Assembly: GCA_000433515.1 (NCBI GenBank)
Contig: FR891079.1
Location: 1,373-7,069, forward strand
DNA from: Candidatus Colimorpha enterica
GTDB taxonomy: Bacteria > Bacillota > Clostridia > Oscillospirales > CAG-272
DNA length: 5,697 bases
Direction: 5' to 3'
Shown here: piece after piece, positions 1 to 5,660 of the stretch
Position numbering within the stretch: position 1 is the stretch's first letter
Layout of the letters: each line of letters starts with the position of its first letter
The notes under the pieces: generated by a model
The model's database searches: none
What the model was told of the DNA's origin: nothing
The model's input: only the letters and a program-made list of their open reading frames with translations
Position numbers and translations under genes: made by a program

Positions 1-365
1 GCCGCGTCGGAATTTCCGAGCCAGGAGACGGCGATGTATCCGGAAAGGGAAAACAGCAGCGCTCCCACCGCCGCAGACACGGTGAGGGCATATGCGGCCG
101 CCTTTCCGACAGTCGCCCTTGCCCCGCCGGGGTCGCCCCTTCCGAGCTCCTCCGCGGCGATCCTTGATACCGCGAGATTGACGCCTGCCGTTGACAGTGT
201 AAGCGCAGGACCGTAGACCGAGCCGACGAGAGTCAGCAGTCCCGTACCCTCAGCCCCTGTCTTTCCGGTCACGCAGGCATTGAAGAAAACCCCGGCGCTC
301 CGCAGGATCAGGGACACCGCGCTGAGTATAAGCCCGTCAAGGATGAATTTTCCGGTATTCTTCAT
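1..365 (-). CDS. spoVB: SpoVB-like polysaccharide/lipid flippase (MOP superfamily), N-terminal part
   Basis: The minus strand opens with ATG at 365 and stays open for 121 codons to the window edge, so only the N-terminus is visible. The product starts MKNTGKFILDGLILSAVSLI. It has hydrophobic segments at about residues 8-28, 40-66 and 88-114. The arrangement (first helix, then GAEGTGLLTLVGSVYG, then TAGVNLAVSRIAAEELGRGD) is that of the SpoVB branch of the MOP exporter superfamily, which includes SpoVB and the lipid II flippase MurJ. SpoVB is a membrane protein needed for spore cortex peptidoglycan and probably flips lipid-linked precursor. A GGGGG ribosome site lies 7 bases before the ATG, and a sigma-E-like promoter lies further upstream. 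Clostridia often carry several SpoVB paralogues, so the exact symbol is less certain than the family; the alternative is a generic polysaccharide flippase. Confidence 0.72.
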   Translation of the reverse strand, partial: MKNTGKFILDGLILSAVSLILRSAGVFFNACVTGKTGAEGTGLLTLVGSVYGPALTLSTAGVNLAVSRIAAEELGRGDPGGARATVGKAAAYALTVSAAVGALLFSLSGYIAVSWLGNSDA

Positions 366-397
366 TGTCCGTCCCCCGGTTTTGCGGTTTTCATTAC

Positions 398-427
398 ATT
401 CTATGCCGCGCGGCACCGGTTTAATGC
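398..427 (-). promoter_or_regulatory. Sigma-E-like promoter for the SpoVB-like gene
   Basis: On the minus strand, GCATTAA (421-427) is followed after 15 bases by CATAGAAT (398-405). The -10 element matches the B. subtilis sigma-E consensus CATAcAaT at 7 of 8 positions; the -35 matches only in its first four bases (GCAT). The predicted transcript starts near 391 and gives a leader of about 26 bases before the ATG at 365. B. subtilis spoVB is sigma-E controlled, which fits. A sigma-A reading (TAGAAT, 398-403) lacks a credible -35. The call rests on consensus matching only. Confidence 0.4.
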
Positions 428-441
428 CTGTTTGTCCCGAA

Positions 442-463
442 TTGCCGGATGCCTTGCCGGATG
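442..463. repeat. Short direct repeat TTGCCGGATG in the divergent promoter region
   Basis: TTGCCGGATG occurs at 442-451 and again at 454-463, one per 12 bases or just over one helical turn. It lies between the leftward and rightward promoters. Closely phased direct repeats can be regulator sites, but two copies of ten bases in GC-rich DNA may also be chance. Confidence 0.35.
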
Positions 464-497
464 ATCGTTTTGTCATGTTTTTCTTTTGATTTTGCCA

Positions 498-526
498 TTG
501 ATTTTTCCCGACGGATATGTTACAAT
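498..526 (+). promoter_or_regulatory. Sigma-A promoter of the PHP/beta-mannosidase operon
   Basis: TTGATT (498-503) is followed after exactly 17 bases by TACAAT (521-526), and a TG at 518-519 gives an extended -10. Transcription should start near 533, leaving a leader of about 26 bases to the chosen ATG at 559. The in-frame ATG at 517 lies inside this promoter and the one at 535 would be almost leaderless. This promoter therefore decides the start of the PHP gene. Confidence 0.7.
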
Positions 527-558
527 TCAGAAAAATGAATCTCTTGCGGGGGTTAATC

Positions 559-1587
559 ATGATAAAGCATCTTCTTCCCGGAAGCGGGAACTTCTACAAA
601 GCAAACCTTCACTGTCACACGACGATATCCGACGGGAGAAAAACTCCGGAGGAGGTCAGGCGGATATATAAGGACCAGGGCTATTCCGTCGTTGCCTTCA
701 CCGATCACGACGTATTCATCCCTCACCCGGAGCTGGCGGAGGAGGATTTCCTGCCGCTGAACGGCTTTGAGATCGAGATCAACGAGTGGAACAAGCCGTG
801 GGAGCACACGAAATCCTGTCATCTCTGTTTCATTGCGCTTGATCCGGAGAATCACATTCATCCGCTCTGGCACAGGACCGACTATCTGTTTGCGAATGCG
901 GTCAATTACCGCGACAGGGTGCAGTTTGACCCGGAAAAGCCGGATTTCTGCCGTTCGCACACTCCGGAGTGCGTGAATGCCGCGATAAAAACGGCGCGGG
1001 AATGCGGGTTCTTCGTGACATACAACCACCCGAGATGGTCGCTTGAGACGCTTGACGACTACGGGAAGTATGCCGGGATGAACGCGATGGAGATATACAA
1101 TCACGGCTGTTATGCCGAGGGCTACGACGACTATGCGCCGGCGGTATACGACGACATTCTCCGCGGCGGACAGAGGTGCTTCTGCCTCTCGACAGACGAC
1201 AACCACAACTGGGTCGAGCCGCTCTCGCCGCGCTGGGACTCGTTCGGCGGGTTTGTGATGATAAAGGCGGACAGGCTTGATTACAAAGAAATCACCTCTG
1301 CGCTTCTTGCCGGGAATTTCTACTCGTCAAGGGGACCGGAGATATACTCACTTACCTATGACACCGGGGCGCACACCGTTACCGTTGAGTGCAGCAATGC
1401 CGAAAAGATAATCTATACGCCCGGTACGAGAAGGCAGCAGACCGCGCATGCCTGCGAATGCGGTGCGCAGTATCTGAACCGCGCGGTATTTGACGTAAAG
1501 CCGGATGAGTTGTATTTCCGCATTTCGGTATACGACACAAAGGGGCTTACCGCCGATACCAACGCTTACTTTATTGATATGCTCTGA
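559..1587 (+). CDS. PHP-domain metal-dependent phosphoesterase
   Basis: This 342-residue protein has no signal peptide and is probably cytoplasmic. It carries the PHP (polymerase and histidinol phosphatase) metal-site motifs in order: LHCHTTISDG (H18, H20, D25), FTDHD (H50), GFEIE (E71), CHLCF (H88), NHPRW (H157) and TDDNHN (D214, H216). The ligand set looks complete, so an active di- or trinuclear metal phosphoesterase is expected. After about residue 250 comes a beta-rich C-terminal domain (RGPEIYSL, then LYFRISVYDTKG, ending TNAYFIDML), as in many stand-alone clostridial PHP proteins. The substrate is unknown. The ATG at 559 is chosen because a GGGGGT ribosome site precedes it and earlier ATGs fall in or next to the promoter. 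The beta-mannosidase gene begins 10 bases after its stop codon, so the two form an operon. It is too short and lacks the domains to be a DNA polymerase PHP subunit. Confidence 0.85.
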   Translation: MIKHLLPGSGNFYKANLHCHTTISDGRKTPEEVRRIYKDQGYSVVAFTDHDVFIPHPELAEEDFLPLNGFEIEINEWNKPWEHTKSCHLCFIALDPENHIHPLWHRTDYLFANAVNYRDRVQFDPEKPDFCRSHTPECVNAAIKTARECGFFVTYNHPRWSLETLDDYGKYAGMNAMEIYNHGCYAEGYDDYAPAVYDDILRGGQRCFCLSTDDNHNWVEPLSPRWDSFGGFVMIKADRLDYKEITSALLAGNFYSSRGPEIYSLTYDTGAHTVTVECSNAEKIIYTPGTRRQQTAHACECGAQYLNRAVFDVKPDELYFRISVYDTKGLTADTNAYFIDML

Positions 1588-1597
1588 GGTCCCGATT

Positions 1598-4123
1598 ATG
1601 AAAAAAATCACACTCAACGGAAAATGGCACGGGTGCGGGTATGCTCCCGACGGGAAAACGCTTGATTTCGACGGCACCGTTCCCGGATGCGTTCACACCG
1701 ATCTTGAAAAAGCCGGGATAATCCCGCCGCCGCTTGTCGGGTTCAACGCCGAGCAGTGTCAGTGGATAGAACAGTGGAGCTGGTATTACGAGCGCACCTT
1801 TGACTGTGCCGAGCCGGAGAGCGGGGCTTATCTTCTCTTCACCGGGCTTGACACTGTCTGCGACATATACCTGAACGGAGTCCGCATCGGAAGCGCGGAC
1901 GATATGCACATTCCGCACCGGTTCCCGACCGGGAAGGCGCTGAAAAAGGGTGAAAACCTTCTCCGCGCCGTATTTTACCCGCCGGTCACGCTGACGCGGG
2001 CAAGACCCGACAGGGGGGCTGCGTTCACGGCTGAGCGGCTTTACACCCGGCGTATGCAGTGTACCTATTCATGGGACTGGGTCGGACGGTTTGTCACCTG
2101 CGGCATCTTCGGGGAGGTCTCGCTTGTATTTCCCGGCACTGCCGACATTGACAATGTTTATGTATACACAAAGAGCATCGACAGCTTTTCGGCGCAGATC
2201 GGCTTTGTTATGAACTTCGCGGTGAACGGAGAAGGCGCTTATGCGGAATATGAAATTTCCGACCCTGACGGGGCGGTGATCTTCCGGAAGTCGCGCCCGA
2301 TAGTCGGAAATTCGATCGCGGAGAAGGTCGATATTCCCTCTCCCGCGCTGTGGTATCCGAACGGGTACGGCGAAAGCCCGCTTTACACTCTCACCCTCAC
2401 CGTGAAATCGCCGGACGGAAGCGTTTCCGACGGAAAAACCGTGAATTTCGGGATCAGGACGGTGAAGATCCTTGAGCTTCCCGACCTTCCGGACAGTGAA
2501 AATTACAAAAAATGCCTTGAAGCAAAGAAAGCGCCGCACGTCAGCGGGAAGGACGCGTTCTGGGACAGAAACGACAGCTTTTCCGGCTTCATCGCAGTGA
2601 TAAACGGTGTTGAGATCATGTGCAGGGGAGCGAACTATGTTCCCTGCGAGCCGTTCCCGTCGGCGGAGACGGACGAAAAGATAACCGACATCCTGAGCCT
2701 TGCCGCAGAAGCGGGGATGAACACCGTCCGGATATGGGGCGGCGGGATATTTGAGCGCGACCTGTTTTATGACGTATGCGACCGGCTCGGCATAATCGTG
2801 CTTCAGGACTTTCTCATGGCTTGCGGAAATTATCCGGAGGATGATGAGCTTTTCTGCGAAAGGCTTGCCGAGGAGGCTGAGCACGCTGCGGTGAGACTGC
2901 GCAATCACCCGTCGCTTGCGTGGTGGCAGGGCGACAACGAGAACGGAATGGACGCGGACGAGAGCATGACGGAGTACAAGGGCAGAAGAGCGGCGAACGA
3001 AATAATCGCCCCGGTTCTGAGAAGGCTTGACCCGTTCCGTGATTTTCTGCCGTCAAGCCCTTACGGAGGGACTCCGTTCGGCTCGGTGACTGTCGGGACG
3101 ACGCACAACACAAACTATATCGGGCAGTGGTTCGACCATCTGAGAACAACGGAGCTTGACGACTACCGGGAGTTCTTCGACGGATTCCTCTCCCGCTTCT
3201 GCGCGGAGGAGCCTCACCTCGGGACGTCCTTCACATCGTCGCTGAAGAAATATATGTCGGACGGCGGGCTTTACGGAGCCGACGGGTTTGCCGAGTGGCG
3301 GTATCACACGAAAAACAACCCGTCGGAGTATTTCCGCACGTTTGAGATATACGATTACATGGCGGCATCGGCTGAAAAGCTGCTCGGAAAGGCTTCCGAC
3401 GGCGAGCGGCTGGTAAACAAAATGCAGTATCTCGGCTACGAATGGGTGCGGGTCACGATGGAGCTGTACAGACGGAACAAGTTCTACTCTTCCGGGCTTA
3501 TCTACTGGATGCTCGACGACTGCTGGACGGGGTCTGTCTGGTCGCTCATCGACTACTACAACCTCCCGAAGGCGGGCTGGTACGCGATGAAGCGCGCCTG
3601 CCGTCCGGTCATCTGCTCCGTGACCAAAAACGGCGGGAATTATGCCGTTTACGTCTGCAACGATTCGCTTTCCCCTGTATGCGGGGAAGCCGGTCTGTTC
3701 CTGCTTGACACGGAGAGCGGAGAGCGGCTTTTCGAAAAGAAAACTGCGTTCTCTGTCGGTGAAAACCGGTCGGAGGAGATTGCCCTTATCCCGGAGAGCG
3801 AAATACTGCCGCTTGTGACGGAAAAGACGCTTCTTGTCTGTGAGATATCCGGCGAGGGCTTCAGTGACCGTGCGCACTTCTTTGAGAAGCGCCCTCAGGA
3901 CGTTGTTTTCCCGGAGTGCAGACCGGAGGTGACGGAGAGCGGCGACGGGTTTATGACCCTTCATGCGGAAAAGTACATTCACGCGGTGATGCTTGACGGC
4001 GATTTCATCTTTGACGACAACTGCTTCTCCATGCTCCCCGGAGAGACAAGGACGGTTAAATTCAGAAGGAGTGCATACTGTGCCTCGGAGGCTCCGACGG
4101 TCGGGACTGCTTATATAGGGTGA
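1598..4123 (+). CDS. GH2 beta-mannosidase
   Basis: This 841-residue enzyme has the usual length of cytoplasmic GH2 beta-mannosidases. It should remove terminal beta-linked mannose from manno-oligosaccharides or from the Man-beta-1,4-GlcNAc core of N-glycans. Domains in order are a jelly-roll sugar-binding domain (about 1-170), an Ig-like domain (about 175-292, ending FGIRTVKI), a TIM barrel (about 330-680) and a C-terminal beta domain. Beta-mannosidase landmarks are YSWDW (157-161), RGANYVP (343-349), VRIWGGG (377-383), WWQGDNEN with acid/base E448, and YWMLDDCW (636-643). The nucleophile is probably E537 in CAEEPHLG, 89 residues after the acid/base; this is an unusual form of the common SEYGF-like motif. 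There is no signal peptide. The ATG at 1598 is chosen because GAGGT, overlapping the upstream stop codon, sits 8 bases before it. A longer in-frame start at 1505 lies inside the PHP gene. Translational coupling is likely. Confidence 0.9.
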   Translation: MKKITLNGKWHGCGYAPDGKTLDFDGTVPGCVHTDLEKAGIIPPPLVGFNAEQCQWIEQWSWYYERTFDCAEPESGAYLLFTGLDTVCDIYLNGVRIGSADDMHIPHRFPTGKALKKGENLLRAVFYPPVTLTRARPDRGAAFTAERLYTRRMQCTYSWDWVGRFVTCGIFGEVSLVFPGTADIDNVYVYTKSIDSFSAQIGFVMNFAVNGEGAYAEYEISDPDGAVIFRKSRPIVGNSIAEKVDIPSPALWYPNGYGESPLYTLTLTVKSPDGSVSDGKTVNFGIRTVKILELPDLPDSENYKKCLEAKKAPHVSGKDAFWDRNDSFSGFIAVINGVEIMCRGANYVPCEPFPSAETDEKITDILSLAAEAGMNTVRIWGGGIFERDLFYDVCDRLGIIVLQDFLMACGNYPEDDELFCERLAEEAEHAAVRLRNHPSLAWWQGDNENGMDADESMTEYKGRRAANEIIAPVLRRLDPFRDFLPSSPYGGTPFGSVTVGTTHNTNYIGQWFDHLRTTELDDYREFFDGFLSRFCAEEPHLGTSFTSSLKKYMSDGGLYGADGFAEWRYHTKNNPSEYFRTFEIYDYMAASAEKLLGKASDGERLVNKMQYLGYEWVRVTMELYRRNKFYSSGLIYWMLDDCWTGSVWSLIDYYNLPKAGWYAMKRACRPVICSVTKNGGNYAVYVCNDSLSPVCGEAGLFLLDTESGERLFEKKTAFSVGENRSEEIALIPESEILPLVTEKTLLVCEISGEGFSDRAHFFEKRPQDVVFPECRPEVTESGDGFMTLHAEKYIHAVMLDGDFIFDDNCFSMLPGETRTVKFRRSAYCASEAPTVGTAYIG

Positions 4124-4132
4124 ACTCAATAC

Positions 4133-4170
4133 AAATCCGCTCCGGCGACGCCGGGCGGATTTTTGTTTTT
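4133..4170 (+). terminator. Intrinsic terminator of the PHP/beta-mannosidase operon
   Basis: ATCCGC-(T)-CCGGC (4135-4146) pairs with GCCGGGCGGAT (4150-4160) around a GAC loop, with one bulged T. The two A residues before it can pair with the first T residues after it. The stem is followed by TTTTGTTTTT (4161-4170). It starts 9 bases after the mannosidase stop codon and isolates the operon from the sigma-G fragment. Confidence 0.9.
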
Positions 4171-4210
4171 ATATGAAAAATTTACCGGTTGTGTGCGGCG
4201 GGGTCGGGCT

Positions 4211-4240
4211 GCATAACCGGCACTGCGGTGCGGCAATACT
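4211..4240 (+). promoter_or_regulatory. Sigma-F-type promoter upstream of the sigma-G fragment
   Basis: GCATA (4211-4215) and GGCAATACT (4232-4240) are separated by 16 bases. They match every defined position of the B. subtilis sigma-F consensus GyATA / GGnnAnAnT. Transcription should start near 4247, 41 bases before the ATG at 4288. In B. subtilis spoIIIG (sigG) is transcribed by sigma-F in the forespore, so element and gene agree. The inference depends on sigma-F specificity being conserved in this lineage, as it appears to be across Clostridia. Confidence 0.72.
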
Positions 4241-4287
4241 TTTTATCAGGAAACGGTGCGCGGCACTTTCCGGAAAGGGCGCTGTTT

Positions 4288-4617
4288 ATGGCTTATATGC
4301 ACGGAAACAAAGTTGAGATCTGCGGGGTGAACACCTCAAGGCTTGTGACCCTCGGCGAGGCGGAGAAAAAAGAGCTTCTTCTGAAAGCCAGAGGCGGGGA
4401 TGCCGGGGCGAGGCAGAGGCTGATCGACGGCAACCTGCGGCTGGTCCTCAGCGTGATAAGGCGGTTCGGCAACCGGGGGGAGGATCCGGACGATCTTTTT
4501 CAGATAGGCTGCATCGGGCTTATCAAGGCGGTGGATAACTTCAATACCGGGCTTGATGTCAGGTTTTCCACCTATGCCGTGCCGATAAGTGTGCGGTGGG
4601 GAAAAGCCGAGACATAA
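4288..4617 (+). pseudogene. sigG: Truncated sporulation sigma factor G (SpoIIIG), N-terminal fragment
   Basis: The 109-residue product opens MAYMHGNKVEICGVNTSRL, carrying the sigma-G signature NKVEICGV-TS-L. It continues through region 2.1 (GNLRLVLSVIRRF, 48-60), the core-polymerase-binding region 2.2 (DDLFQIGCIGLIKAVDNF, 68-85) and FSTYAVP (93-99). B. subtilis sigma-G is 260 residues and continues MIIGEIRRYLRDN at this point. Here the frame instead reads ISVRWGKAET and stops. The rest of region 2 (including 2.4, for -10 recognition) and regions 3 and 4 are missing, and no remnant of them appears in any frame before the next gene. The product could at most touch core polymerase or an anti-sigma factor; it could not direct promoter-specific initiation. 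ATG 4288 follows GGAAAGG by 9 bases, and the longer frame from 4189 starts upstream of the promoter. It could be a decayed gene, a split gene completed elsewhere, a small regulator or an assembly break. Confidence 0.82.
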
Positions 4618-4670
4618 AAAAATTGTCTGTCAAAAAACTCAGGTTGAGTTTTTTGACAGACACTTGTTTT
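4616..4670. terminator. Bidirectional intrinsic terminator with a perfect 18-bp stem
   Basis: The arm 4624-4641 (TGTCTGTCAAAAAACTCA) is the exact reverse complement of 4645-4662, with a 3-base GGT spacer. On the plus strand it begins 6 bases after the sigma-G fragment stop and is followed by CTTGTTTTT. On the minus strand it begins 7 bases after the M23 stop and is followed by AATTTTTTT, a better T-tract. It therefore serves convergent genes and is probably strongest for the M23 gene. Confidence 0.85.
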
Positions 4671-5419
4671 TACTTCCCGTCAGGCGGCTCTGTTACTGCC
4701 GTCGGCTGGTCTCCGGGCTTTATCTCGGTCATGGTCAGCGGGTCGATCGGTTTGCCGTTGAGTTCAAGCTCAAAATGGAGATGGGCATCGTCGGAGATCT
4801 CGATGAGTGCGCTCTCGCCGACTGTGCCGAGCTTCTGACCGGCGTAGACGGCTGCGCCTTCTTTTATCCCTTCGGCAAGGCTGTCCGACAGGTTGCGGTA
4901 GCAGGAGATCAGCCCGTCGCCGTGGTCGATTATGACCGTGTAGCCCATAAAGGGATCATAGCCGGCGGTCTTTACCGTTCCGTAGGCGCAGGAGACGACA
5001 TCTGCACCTGCGGCGCATTCGATATCGATTCCGTTATGCACGCGGTAATCGTTCATCGTGAGTGAGAACACGGCGTTATCAAGGTCATGGCGCTTATAGA
5101 CCGTACCCTCCGTCGGTGCCATCACCTTCAGCTTCGTCCAGTCCTTTGCCGGCGGGACATTGACCTGCGCGGGGTCGTCGGTCACGTTGCCTGCCGGTTC
5201 GGTGTCCTTTCCGACCGGTTCCTTTCCGGTGTCGCGCGGCTTCGGGGTGTCGGTTGTGGGCTTATCGGTCACGCTGTCGGTGATGACCGGCGGCTTTTCG
5301 TTCCGCTTTGAGCCTCCGAAAAAGGTATACATCGTCACGGCAAGCACAGTGACAGCCATAATTGTCAGGGCGATGTAAACCGCACGCCCGACGAGCGTTC
5401 TTTTCTGACTGTAATTCAT
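4670..5419 (-). CDS. spoIIQ: SpoIIQ-like membrane-anchored M23 (LytM) family protein
   Basis: The 249-residue protein has a short basic N-terminus, one membrane helix (about 13-34) and an extracytoplasmic linker rich in Pro, Thr and Asp (about 38-92). An M23/LytM domain follows (about 98-230), then a short acidic/proline tail. Zinc-ligand motifs are intact: HNGID (H128, D132) and HLHFEL (H213, H215). The stretches AVFSLTMNDYRVHNGID and TVGESALIEI resemble SpoIIQ of Clostridia. SpoIIQ sits in the forespore membrane and joins SpoIIIAH in the channel between forespore and mother cell. The LytM motif Y-x-H-L reads YRNL here (N176), so peptidase activity is doubtful. ATG 5419 is chosen because AAAGGA lies 9 bases upstream; a start at 5461 has no such site. 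It converges on the sigma-G fragment and shares its terminator. No convincing sigma-F promoter was found upstream. A generic M23 cell-wall peptidase is the alternative. Confidence 0.8.
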   Translation of the reverse strand: MNYSQKRTLVGRAVYIALTIMAVTVLAVTMYTFFGGSKRNEKPPVITDSVTDKPTTDTPKPRDTGKEPVGKDTEPAGNVTDDPAQVNVPPAKDWTKLKVMAPTEGTVYKRHDLDNAVFSLTMNDYRVHNGIDIECAAGADVVSCAYGTVKTAGYDPFMGYTVIIDHGDGLISCYRNLSDSLAEGIKEGAAVYAGQKLGTVGESALIEISDDAHLHFELELNGKPIDPLTMTEIKPGDQPTAVTEPPDGK

Positions 5420-5561
5420 GGGGATTCGTCCTTTCAGAATTTCATTTGGATTTGTCACCATTATTTTTGCCGGCGGCGCGGGTTTTATTCATTGAGAGGC
5501 GATATTCCGGCATTGCGGGAAAATATGTCTTTGCTGACGACCGTTTCCTTGACATCCGCAC

Positions 5562-5577
5562 GTATGCGATGGCATAC
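5562..5577. repeat. Inverted repeat GTATGC-GATG-GCATAC
   Basis: Perfect 6-bp arms (5562-5567 and 5572-5577) with a 4-base spacer lie in the divergent region between the M23 gene and the gene at 5661. It sits 7 bases downstream of a perfect -35 hexamer TTGACA (5549-5554), which has no good -10. It could be a regulator site; there is no T-tract, so it is not a terminator. Confidence 0.45.
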
Positions 5578-5594
5578 CGTCAACCGCAGAGTGG

Positions 5595-5623
5595 TTGCGG
5601 GAGGCGGAAATTTCCGGTACAAT
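5595..5623 (+). promoter_or_regulatory. Sigma-A promoter of the gene starting at 5661
   Basis: TTGCGG (5595-5600) and TACAAT (5618-5623) are spaced by exactly 17 bases. Transcription should start near 5630, giving a leader of about 31 bases before the ATG at 5661. The spacer contains a 12-base palindrome that could bind a repressor. Confidence 0.65.
5605..5616. promoter_or_regulatory. Palindrome CGGAAATTTCCG between -35 and -10, possible operator
   Basis: A perfect 12-base palindrome occupies most of the promoter spacer upstream of the gene at 5661. Bound protein there would block polymerase, a classic repressor position. The regulator is unknown, and a palindrome of this size may be chance. 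Confidence 0.4.
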
Positions 5624-5660
5624 GATATTGTAAGAATATTTTTATGCGGAGGACAACGGA

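Noticed and set aside
517..558. Upstream in-frame starts (517, 535) for the PHP gene
   Set aside because: The ATG at 517 lies within the promoter and the one at 535 is almost at the transcript start. Neither has a ribosome site, and the family homology begins after residue 559.
553..1206. 217-codon open frame on the minus strand
   Set aside because: It is antisense to the PHP gene, Arg/Val-rich and without recognisable motifs. The plus strand here encodes a clear PHP family protein.
2069..2908. 279-codon open frame on the minus strand
   Set aside because: It is a shadow of the beta-mannosidase caused by GC-rich codon use; no motif and no ribosome site.
3053..4129. 358-codon open frame on the minus strand
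   Set aside because: It overlaps the conserved catalytic and C-terminal part of the beta-mannosidase. The composition (Arg, Val, His) is that of an antisense artefact.
4183..4231. Small inverted repeats (CCGGTT/AACCGG and GCAC-TGCG-GTGC) around the sigma-F promoter
   Set aside because: Short arms in GC-rich DNA, with no T-tract or conserved layout; likely chance.
4189..4287. Upstream start for the sigma-G fragment
   Set aside because: It lies upstream of the sigma-F-type promoter, and the extra residues do not resemble the sigma-G N-terminus.
4589..5065. 158-codon plus-strand frame after the sigma-G fragment, considered as a possible frameshifted sigG remainder
   Set aside because: Its sequence has no sigma-factor features (no GEIRRYLRD-like stretch, no helix-turn-helix region) and is antisense to the M23 gene. 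The sigma-G truncation is not a simple frameshift.
5420..5520. Sigma-F promoter for the SpoIIQ-like gene
   Set aside because: On the minus strand GGTGACAAA resembles a sigma-F -10, but no GyATA-like element lies 15-16 bases upstream, so I do not call it.
5549..5578. Perfect TTGACA as a second promoter for the gene at 5661
   Set aside because: At 17-18 bases the -10 would be GCATAC or CATACC, a poor match. The promoter at 5595-5623 is better placed.
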